From positions 1 through 9,150 of the forward strand of contig JALVWL010000171.1 of assembly GCA_027034965.1 (NCBI GenBank): a DNA stretch of 9,150 nt, given 5' to 3'. Shown in pieces: positions 1 through 5,841 of the stretch (positions are counted from its first letter, which is position 1; each line of letters starts with the position of its first letter). The position numbers were made by a program, and so were the translations under genes. The notes under the pieces were generated by a model. That model saw nothing but the letters and a program-made list of their open reading frames with translations, made no database searches and was not told the DNA's origin. Source of the DNA: Candidatus Omnitrophota bacterium (GTDB lineage: Bacteria; Omnitrophota; Gorgyraeia; S143-82).

Positions 1-17
1 GAATTCACCATGTGGTT

Positions 18-72
18 AAACTAAAAACTAAAAACGCAAAACTAAAAACCACAACTCAAAGCTCAAAACTGT
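18..72. repeat. Degenerate heptamer tandem array, AAACTAA/AACTCAA type
   Basis: The sequence reads in 7-base steps: AAACTAA, AAACTAA, AAACGCA, AAACTAA, AAACCAC, AACTCAA, AGCTCAA, AACTG. There is a one-base phase shift after the fifth unit. The consensus is close to AAACTCA. The units are imperfect, so this is an old or drifting microsatellite-like array. Its complement, in the same period, appears about 105 bases downstream. Confidence 0.75.
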
Positions 73-110
73 TTTTAACATGGGATACAGAGAAAGCGGA
101 GTTAAGGGAG

Positions 111-135
111 GCAAAATCGGGGTGCAAAAATCGGG
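111..135. repeat. Short direct repeat GCAAAA(A)TCGGG
   Basis: GCAAAATCGGG (111-121) recurs as GCAAAAATCGGG (124-135) with one extra A, separated by two bases. It sits between the two heptamer arrays. It could be a protein-binding repeat or chance in a purine-rich stretch. Nothing else supports a function. Confidence 0.4.
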
Positions 136-177
136 AGCTCAGCTGACGATGAAGAGAAAGAAAGGATAAAAAAAAGA

Positions 178-229
178 TTTAAGTTTTAAGTTGTAGTTTT
201 GAGATTTGAGATTTGACTTTTGAGTTTAA
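178..229. repeat. Degenerate heptamer tandem array, reverse-complement orientation
   Basis: In 7-base steps: TTTAAGT, TTTAAGT, TGTAGTT, TTGAGAT, TTGAGAT, TTGACTT, TTGAGTT, then TAA. The consensus, near TTGAGTT, is the reverse complement of the AACTCAA type of unit in the upstream array. The two arrays therefore form a long imperfect inverted repeat around a spacer of about 105 bases. The second array ends about 95 bases before the sigma factor gene. Confidence 0.75.
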
Positions 230-325
230 TTTAGATAAGAAAAGAGATGGTTGATTAACCGGGCGATGGAAGGTAAAGAATTCTAATGCATAATCCGGGT
301 TTATCCTTTTAGCGTGGGGGATGTA

Positions 326-1168
326 GTGGATGCGCTCAAGAACTATATAAAAGAGGTCCAGGAATTTTCAAAGCTCCTTACGGAAGAGGAAGAAAAAGAG
401 CTCGCCAGAAGGGTTATGCAAGGCGATCCCAAGGCCAGGGATAAGATGATTCAGTCAAATCTGCGCCTGGTAGTCAGCCTGGCGAAACACTATGCCGGAA
501 TGGGTCTGCCGTTCATAGACCTGATAGCAGAAGGCAATGTAGGCCTGATGCGGGCAGTGGATAAGTTTGACCCGAATATGGGATTTCGATTTTCTACCTA
601 CGCTGCCTGGTGGATACGCCAATCCATAATCCGTGCCTTGATGAAGGCCTCGAGTACCCTGCACATCCCTGTGCACATAAATAATCTCCTGATTAAATTG
701 AAGGGGGTCGAGGCAGAATTGGGGAATAAACTGGGCAGAGAACCCACTGATAAGGAGATAGCAAAGGAGATGGGGATAACCGTCTCCAGACTCAAACAGT
801 TGAAGGTCTGGCGGGAGTCTACTACCTCCCTTAATGTCCTGGTAGGTGAGGCCAAGGACACAGAGTTGGGCGACCTTGTCGATTCTATGAAGGAAGACGA
901 TGCCAAGGAAAAGATAGAGAATCGCCTCACCTTTGATGCCATTATGAGCTTTATGGATAATATCTCTGAGAAGGAACGCCAGGTCCTTAATATGCGTTTT
1001 GGGCTTGAAGACGGACACCCGCGTACCCTTCAGGAGATAGCCGACAAACTCGGTATAACCAGGGAAGGGGCACGGGTTATAGAGAAGAGGGCCCTTGAGA
1101 AGATACGCCAATTTTTGGATAGAGAGGCCTCGGAAATAGATGGGCTGGAGGGGCAGGAGGGGCTATGA
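326..1168 (+). CDS. Sigma-70 family RNA polymerase sigma factor (compact RpoD/SigA-like)
   Basis: This protein (280 residues) directs RNA polymerase core to promoters. Region 1.2 is at about 2-34. Region 2 is at 38-105, with the core-binding DLIAEGNVGLMRAVDKFDP and the -10 melting helix FSTYAAWWIRQ (W95, W96, Q99). Region 3 is at about 113-160, the 3.2 finger (SLN..VGE...ELGDLVD) at 168-186, and region 4 at about 203-265. Region 1.1 and the non-conserved insert are absent, so it resembles group 2/3 factors or the short primary factors of some phyla. Two positions depart from E. coli sigma-70: I102 replaces T440 in region 2.4, and the -35 helix reads REGARVIE (R246-E253) where RERxRQIE is usual. 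I chose GTG at 326 because GGGGG (316-320) gives it a ribosome site. An in-frame GTG at 314 would add four residues but is preceded only by pyrimidines. The stop overlaps the next gene's ATG (ATGA). Confidence 0.95.
   Translation: MDALKNYIKEVQEFSKLLTEEEEKELARRVMQGDPKARDKMIQSNLRLVVSLAKHYAGMGLPFIDLIAEGNVGLMRAVDKFDPNMGFRFSTYAAWWIRQSIIRALMKASSTLHIPVHINNLLIKLKGVEAELGNKLGREPTDKEIAKEMGITVSRLKQLKVWRESTTSLNVLVGEAKDTELGDLVDSMKEDDAKEKIENRLTFDAIMSFMDNISEKERQVLNMRFGLEDGHPRTLQEIADKLGITREGARVIEKRALEKIRQFLDREASEIDGLEGQEGL
1155..1160 (+). promoter_or_regulatory. Ribosome binding site AGGAGG
   Basis: A perfect AGGAGG lies inside the 3' end of the sigma factor gene, four bases before the ATG at 1165. It supports that start and indicates translational coupling to the sigma gene. 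Confidence 0.75.
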
Positions 1169-1938
1169 AGGATGTTATTATTGCATTTTTATTAGGGATT
1201 ATCGTTGGGATTGTCTCCATTGTGGTAATAGAGCTTTCCTTTATCGACACGAACAGTGGGTCTAGCTGGTCCCTTTCCAGGTCTGCCAATACAAATAAAT
1301 CCCCTAGTTCTAGCAAGGGCTCTGTTGCAGAGAGGATAAAAGAGGAATTGTTCGCAGGTGTTCAAAAATCGAATAATAGACCTTTTCACCTTGACTTCGA
1401 ATCTGCATCTGACCTGAAATTTTTCCAGCTCACAGATGGGCTCTATGCCGAGCTCTCCTCGGAACAGGTCTCTTCTGGAAGGCACAGCCTGTTTCTGGAG
1501 TTTCCGAGAGGGGCCTCTTTCCCTGGTCTTTATTGGGAGGTCTTTAGCGATAGACAGCTCCTGGATTTCTCAGGGGCAAAGGCATTTGGCTTTGATGCCT
1601 ATAACAACAATGTGACCGATACCGCAATAGTGATAAAGATAAAGGCAAACAAGAATTATCCTAAGGATGTCTTTGAAAAGACGGTTGTCCTGGAATCAGG
1701 GAAGTGGAATAAGATACGCATACCTATTTCAGAACTGGCCCAGAAATTAGATGTTAGCAAGATATCCTATATAAAGGTCTTTATTTCCTCACCTAAGGCC
1801 AGCTTCGAGATATTCCTGGACAATTTCGGATTGTTTGGAGGGGAGAAATACTCTCTATCCTATCCCCATAGGCATCAGGTTTTTTTTTGTCTGAACAGGC
1901 CTGGGCGGCCGAGATTAAGCCATTCAAGGCAGGGATAG
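1165..1938 (+). CDS. Membrane-anchored CBM-like module, 5' part of frame-split glycoside hydrolase
   Basis: As written this frame gives 257 residues, but it is best read as the first part of a roughly 771-residue protein continued in the next entry. Residues 4-24 are a strongly hydrophobic, uncleaved signal anchor. No lipobox cysteine is visible. A Ser/Asn-rich linker follows (29-53). Residues about 73-226 look like a beta-sandwich, galactose-binding-like module: an early DFES, then SGRHSLFLEFP, FPGLYWEV, FGFDAYNN, the W-N-K-I-R-IPISEL strand, and a closing FLDNFGLF. Such modules commonly precede DUF4091 domains. The reading frame is good up to the T9 run at 1880-1888. The last 16 or so residues (ending PGRPRLSHSRQG) are out-of-frame read-through. 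The start follows AGGAGG and overlaps the sigma stop. Confidence 0.8.
   Translation: MKDVIIAFLLGIIVGIVSIVVIELSFIDTNSGSSWSLSRSANTNKSPSSSKGSVAERIKEELFAGVQKSNNRPFHLDFESASDLKFFQLTDGLYAELSSEQVSSGRHSLFLEFPRGASFPGLYWEVFSDRQLLDFSGAKAFGFDAYNNNVTDTAIVIKIKANKNYPKDVFEKTVVLESGKWNKIRIPISELAQKLDVSKISYIKVFISSPKASFEIFLDNFGLFGGEKYSLSYPHRHQVFFCLNRPGRPRLSHSRQG
1880..1888 (+). other. T9 homopolymer at the frame break (candidate slippage site)
   Basis: Nine consecutive T residues sit exactly where the frame of the anchor/CBM part gives way to the hydrolase part. Adding one T, or stepping back one base at TTT-TTT, joins ...HQVFF to LSEQAWAAEIK without an intervening stop. Removing one T runs into TGA at once. Nine bases downstream a small GC hairpin is possible (GGCC 1898-1901 with GGCC 1907-1910), but four base pairs is weak. 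A homopolymer sequencing error is the simplest explanation; programmed slippage or real mutation are alternatives. Confidence 0.75.
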
Positions 1939-3479
1939 TCAACCCTATCCGAAAGATAATCCCCAAGCGCGGCTACATAACAAAGACCGTTGAATACAAG
2001 CCTGGTTATACCGTTTATACGGCCCGTAATGAGGTAGAGTCCTTTCAGCTGCTGTTCTTTGATGTACAAAAGGATTTAAAGGTGCGGACATCTCTGAGGT
2101 TTGATAGGGATGTCCCCTTTCGCAGCAAGGTGTTTGAAGAGCGGTTTGTAAAGACAAAACGGCCGTATTACGCCGTGATACACGTCGGACTCTGGCCAGA
2201 TCCCCTTGTCCCAGTAGAGGCAGGCGGTTATGTATCGCTCTCGAAGGGGATGATATACGCGTTGTGGCTAGATCTATACACACCGCCAGATACTCCTCCA
2301 GGCGAGTATAAGGCGACTCTAATAATAGAGGATGAAAGCGGCCATAAGATATATTCCTTCCCAATAGAGATAAAGGTATGGGATTTTACTCTGCCTATGC
2401 GGCCTTCCCTGACCACTGCATTTGACGTATACAATCAATTCTTTCCATTATTTTTTAATCGAAAGAAGGGAGAGCCGTACAATCTATGGAAGTCGAGGCT
2501 TGAGAGGATAAAATTTTCCCTGTATGAGCTTATGCTCGAATATAAGATGTCTCCTATGTTGAAGATAGACCCCAAAAAACAGGGTTTTTCTGAGACTATG
2601 GGACATTTTATAGAGAAGGGGCTGAACGGCTTTACCTTTGGCAAGTATGGAGGCAGTTATGGAAATAACTGGCCTAAAGACAAAGATGGCCTTAGGAAAC
2701 TTATCCCTTTATATCAGGACTATGCTACCATCCTGAGGAACAATAACCTGCTCGATATCGCTTATCTGTATACTTGGGATGAGGGCAAGATAGGCGATCC
2801 CAGGGTCAGAGAGGTCACGAAGATGATACATAACGCTGATAGTGAGTTGAGGAATATGGTCTGCTACCATGGATTCTGGGACCCGGATGCTATGCCAGGT
2901 TGGGGGGATGACATAGATATCTGGTGTTTTCAAATAGGCAGTTATAACGAGATAGGCCTTAGGAAACTGCGCAACCTGGGGATGGATATATGGCTCTATG
3001 TCTCTGGTCCGGATGGTGTTACGCCGAACCTGGTCATAGACTCTATGGGTATAGAACACAGGATTATCCCCTGGATGCTGTATAATAAGAGAATAAGGGG
3101 CTTCCTTTACTGGGCAGTCAATTTCTGGCAGGGTGGCAACCCCTGGGAGAATACATTTAATACGCCCTGGCAGCAGAACGGCAATGGTCTGTTATTCTAT
3201 CCATTTGGAGATAGGATAATTCCAACCATAAGGGCGGCGATGTTCAGGGATGGGATGGATGACTACGAATACCTCAACGCCCTAGGCCAGATTCCTGATG
3301 AGAGGCTCAACCTCAAGGAGAGACAGGAAAAGAGGCGCCTGCTTGATATGGATGTGCTCTGTCCTTCTTTCAGGCGATACTCGCACGATCCAGGGCAATT
3401 GTTGAAGCGCAGGCGAGAGATAGGGGGGTTTCTGGATAAATTTTATGGTAGGAAAAGGGGACAAGGAGGGAGAAATTGA
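1887..3479 (+). CDS. DUF4091 / GH123-type glycoside hydrolase catalytic part
   Basis: This is the second part of the frame-split protein (530 residues counted from the TTG at 1887). An N-terminal beta domain carries ARNEVESFQL and LYTPPDTPPGEY (about 130-141), then KVWDFTLP leads into the barrel. The family's adjacent acid pair is present as YTWDEG (D298-E299), and the C-terminal signature RDGMDDYEYL is at 454-463. GH123 enzymes are beta-N-acetylgalactosaminidases that use an Asp-Glu pair in substrate-assisted catalysis. Most DUF4091 proteins are untested, so the substrate here is unknown. An independent start is unlikely: the TTG at 1887 lies in the T run without a ribosome site, and no ATG lies in frame between the TAG at 1869 and the domain. 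With the upstream anchor, the enzyme would face the periplasm. The stop overlaps the exporter start (TTGA). Confidence 0.85.
   Translation: MSEQAWAAEIKPFKAGIVNPIRKIIPKRGYITKTVEYKPGYTVYTARNEVESFQLLFFDVQKDLKVRTSLRFDRDVPFRSKVFEERFVKTKRPYYAVIHVGLWPDPLVPVEAGGYVSLSKGMIYALWLDLYTPPDTPPGEYKATLIIEDESGHKIYSFPIEIKVWDFTLPMRPSLTTAFDVYNQFFPLFFNRKKGEPYNLWKSRLERIKFSLYELMLEYKMSPMLKIDPKKQGFSETMGHFIEKGLNGFTFGKYGGSYGNNWPKDKDGLRKLIPLYQDYATILRNNNLLDIAYLYTWDEGKIGDPRVREVTKMIHNADSELRNMVCYHGFWDPDAMPGWGDDIDIWCFQIGSYNEIGLRKLRNLGMDIWLYVSGPDGVTPNLVIDSMGIEHRIIPWMLYNKRIRGFLYWAVNFWQGGNPWENTFNTPWQQNGNGLLFYPFGDRIIPTIRAAMFRDGMDDYEYLNALGQIPDERLNLKERQEKRRLLDMDVLCPSFRRYSHDPGQLLKRRREIGGFLDKFYGRKRGQGGRN
3462..3468 (+). promoter_or_regulatory. 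Ribosome binding site AAGGAGG deciding a TTG start
   Basis: A strong AAGGAGG lies seven bases before the TTG at 3476. It fixes the unusual start of the exporter gene and lies within the end of the hydrolase gene. Confidence 0.8.
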
Positions 3480-5713
3480 GGCTATTACGCTATCTTTCAT
3501 TGGGAATATTTATCCTGACGTTGGCCATCTCTACGGTCCTTCCCAGGATAAGAATAGCAAGTTCCCTGGACGTGTTTTTTGATAAATCCGGTCGGCTCTA
3601 TAAAAATTTTACCTCCTGGTCCAAACAATTTGGCAGTGACGACAGGATTATTATAGCCTGGCGGGACGAAAACCTCTTTACAAGACAAGGCCTTGAGAGG
3701 ATCCGTTATGTTACGCAGTCCCTTGAGAAGATGGACTTTATAGAGAAGGTCCAGAGCCTATCTAATCTGAGCGATATATGGGGCCAGGGAGAGGATTTCT
3801 ATGCAGAACCATTACTCGATAGAGAGATAGACCAGAAGGATATAGAGTGGATAAAGTACAGGGTAAAGAAGAATCCCTTGTTTTTGAAGAATATCGTCTC
3901 TGAAGACCTCAAGTCTACCTCTGTGGTAGTCTTTATAGGGAAAGGCGATTCAGAGAGGCGCAAGCAGGCGATAGAGAGGATAATCAAGGTCGCGGATTCG
4001 CTTTTGGAAGGCCTTGAGCACCATGTCAGCGGTTCGGCTGTCGTGGACTATTACTATACAGAGTATATGAAACAGGACCTGGCAAAGTTTCTTCCAATTG
4101 CCCTTGCCCTTATATTTTTCCTGTTGTTGGTCCTGTTCAGGAGCATTGCAGGTACATTCTTTCCGTTTGTCCTTATCATCGTCAATCTCATATGGACAAT
4201 GGCCGTTATGTACTTTCTGGGCTTTGATATGGACAATGTTACGACGATTATCCCCCCGATTATGCTTGCCATAAGCATTGCCGACAGCGTCCACTTCATA
4301 GCAACCCTGCGCGTATATCTGGCAAGGGGAATCGCCCTGCTTGAGGCGATATGGCTTACTATGCAGCAACTGTTTCTGCCCTGTCTAATGACAAGCCTTA
4401 CCACTGCGGTTGGCTTCTTGTCCCTGCTGGTCAGCAAGATAGAGCCGATTAAGCATATGGGGCTTGTCTCGAGTATAGGGGTTGTCCTGGCATTTATATT
4501 TACCTTTACATTTCTGCCAGGCCTTATCCTGTGGTTCCCCTATCTATTGAAGGGACTGAATAGGACCAAGAATAGCGCCAGGGGGCAGGTATATCAGGGA
4601 TTTACCCGCCTGGCAGGGTTTGTTATCGCCAACTATCGCATTATCCTCGTGCTGTTTTTATTGGTTACGAGTGCTTCGCTGTTTTACGCCCGGAGGGTAA
4701 CGGTTGAGACGATAATGGTGAATTATTTCAAACAGGACACAGCCGTTTACAAGGCGACGCGTTTCATACAGAACCATTTCGGTGGGGTGCAGTTTATAAA
4801 TATATCTCTCTACAGTGAAAAGAAGGGTGTTATGAAAGATCCGGATGTCCTTAAGCGGATGGACGAACTAAAGGCGAGGTTATTGAGTTATGAAAAGGTG
4901 GATAAGGTGATTAGTCCTGCGGATTACATAAAGCTTATGAACAGGGCGATGCACAATGACGACGATGCCTTCTTTAAAGTCCCGTCTAGCCGTGCAATGA
5001 TAGAGCAATACCTCTTGCTTTACGACATAGATGACCTGAAGGACTATGTAGATAGAAAGTGGCAGTGGGCGAATATTGTAGTAAGGACCAGTGAGAGCAG
5101 CAGCCTTAAGCTAACAGAGCAGGCCAGGCAGATTCAGGCAATGGCGAGCAAGCTCTTTCCAGAGTTTAGGGTAGAACTCGTCGGCAGGTCATTGCTCGAG
5201 GCAGAGACGAATCAGTTGGTCAGTATTGGCCAGGTCAGGAGCCTTAGCCTTGCGATGGTGATGATATTTGCGATGATATTGATAGTTTTTAAGTCCGTGC
5301 GTATTGGTCTATTGAGTTTGGTCCCTAATGTCGTCCCATTGATAATGAATTTCGGAATAATGGGATTGTTGGGTATATATCTGGACAGCTCTACCTCTAT
5401 AATATCAGCGGTCGGAATTGGCATTATCGTAGATGATACGATACACTTCCTCCACTCATTCGTCAAAAACAACCTCAAATATGACAAGGAGAAGGCCATC
5501 ATCGAGGCAATGCAGGACAAGGGTCCGGCCATTGTATTTACTTCAGTGATACTCTTTATTGGGTTTGGGATACTTTCCCTTTCAAACTTCAGTCCAACCT
5601 CTGATTTTGGCTTTCTTTCGGCCCTGTTGATGTTAAACGCGCTCCTGGCAGACCTGTTCTTCCTGCCGTCTCTGCTTATGCTATTTGGCAGGAAGATTGC
5701 TGAGGGAGCTTGA
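3476..5713 (+). CDS. RND superfamily exporter, MMPL type (COG1033-like)
   Basis: This 745-residue inner-membrane protein has the duplicated RND plan. TM1 is at 4-23, followed by a periplasmic loop (24-204) with FGSDD (52-56). TM2-TM6 fall between 206 and about 355, and TM7 at 389-404. A second periplasmic loop (405-588) precedes TM8-TM12, between 590 and about 735. TM4 carries ADSVHF with D270, and the matching TM10 has VDDTIHF with D653 and D654. These are the expected proton-relay positions. MMPL-type members export lipids or other hydrophobic compounds, driven by protons. The substrate here is not evident. No membrane-fusion protein or outer-membrane channel gene is visible, as is usual for this subfamily. 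TTG is the start because of the strong ribosome site and the four-base overlap with the upstream stop, which imply translational coupling. The protein appears intact and of family-typical length. Confidence 0.92.
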   Translation: MRLLRYLSLGIFILTLAISTVLPRIRIASSLDVFFDKSGRLYKNFTSWSKQFGSDDRIIIAWRDENLFTRQGLERIRYVTQSLEKMDFIEKVQSLSNLSDIWGQGEDFYAEPLLDREIDQKDIEWIKYRVKKNPLFLKNIVSEDLKSTSVVVFIGKGDSERRKQAIERIIKVADSLLEGLEHHVSGSAVVDYYYTEYMKQDLAKFLPIALALIFFLLLVLFRSIAGTFFPFVLIIVNLIWTMAVMYFLGFDMDNVTTIIPPIMLAISIADSVHFIATLRVYLARGIALLEAIWLTMQQLFLPCLMTSLTTAVGFLSLLVSKIEPIKHMGLVSSIGVVLAFIFTFTFLPGLILWFPYLLKGLNRTKNSARGQVYQGFTRLAGFVIANYRIILVLFLLVTSASLFYARRVTVETIMVNYFKQDTAVYKATRFIQNHFGGVQFINISLYSEKKGVMKDPDVLKRMDELKARLLSYEKVDKVISPADYIKLMNRAMHNDDDAFFKVPSSRAMIEQYLLLYDIDDLKDYVDRKWQWANIVVRTSESSSLKLTEQARQIQAMASKLFPEFRVELVGRSLLEAETNQLVSIGQVRSLSLAMVMIFAMILIVFKSVRIGLLSLVPNVVPLIMNFGIMGLLGIYLDSSTSIISAVGIGIIVDDTIHFLHSFVKNNLKYDKEKAIIEAMQDKGPAIVFTSVILFIGFGILSLSNFSPTSDFGFLSALLMLNALLADLFFLPSLLMLFGRKIAEGA

Positions 5714-5752
5714 AAGATATATCCTAGAATCCTCCGGAACAGGGTTTGTTAG

Positions 5753-5780
5753 TTGCTTTTTTCTGTAACTATTATATAAT
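5753..5780 (+). promoter_or_regulatory. Sigma-70-type promoter of the large downstream gene
   Basis: A perfect TATAAT (5775-5780) stands 16 bases after TTGCTT (5753-5758), which matches only the TTG half of the -35 consensus. Transcription would start near 5787, giving a leader of about 55 bases. The position in the only sizeable gap between genes supports it. Confidence 0.55.
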
Positions 5781-5829
5781 TTTAGTATAGGTGCAGGGGG
5801 GGATGGTGTTAGCTAGATGATGGAAATTT

Positions 5830-5835
5830 AAGGAG
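5830..5835 (+). promoter_or_regulatory. Ribosome binding site AAGGAG deciding a TTG start
   Basis: AAGGAG lies six bases before the TTG at 5842. Another in-frame TTG at 5836 directly abuts it and is too close. The site therefore sets the start that gives a clean signal peptide. Confidence 0.75.
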
Positions 5836-5841
5836 TTGCGT

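Larger units (their letters stand above)
1..313. other. Non-coding upstream region
   Basis: I see no convincing gene here. The region is very A-rich on its left side and T-rich at 178-232, because of two opposed arrays of 7-base units listed separately. Between them lie a purine-rich stretch and a short direct repeat. Upstream of the sigma gene there is a possible -10 box (CATAAT, 289-294, five of six consensus bases) without a good -35. A TTGACT (213-218) inside the second array lacks a good -10. The operon promoter probably lies in the last 100 bases, but I cannot place it firmly. Confidence 0.7.

Noticed and set aside
80..169. Small basic open frame of 29 codons (ATG at 80)
   Set aside because: It lacks a ribosome binding site, lies between repeat arrays, and its composition simply reflects the purine-rich stretch.
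18..229. CRISPR-like array
   Set aside because: The repeat unit is seven bases with no unique spacers between units, and no cas gene is present.
1..283. GAATTC at the first base and again at 278-283 as a sign of a cloning junction
   Set aside because: Two EcoRI sites can occur by chance in AT-rich DNA. No vector sequence or change in composition is seen next to them.
213..294. Possible promoters for the sigma operon (TTGACT at 213-218; TTGATT at 251-256; CATAAT at 289-294)
   Set aside because: None pairs a good -35 with a good -10 at 16-18 bases. TTGACT falls inside the heptamer array, where it is expected from the repeat unit.
455..1111. Long minus-strand open frame opposite the sigma factor gene
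   Set aside because: Its translation shows no recognisable motif, and it lies entirely opposite a gene with clear sigma-70 motifs. The many other minus-strand frames opposite the hydrolase, exporter and large gene are shadows of the same kind.
5714..5763. Possible terminator after the exporter gene (T6 run at 5757-5762)
   Set aside because: The only stem I can form just upstream (AACA with TGTT around GGGTT) has four weak pairs and is not adjacent to the T run.
5803..5831. Tiny overlapping leader frames (MVLAR, then MMEI ending at the ribosome site)
   Set aside because: Five- and four-codon frames arise readily by chance. They contain no run of one regulatory amino acid, and there is no attenuator-like hairpin.
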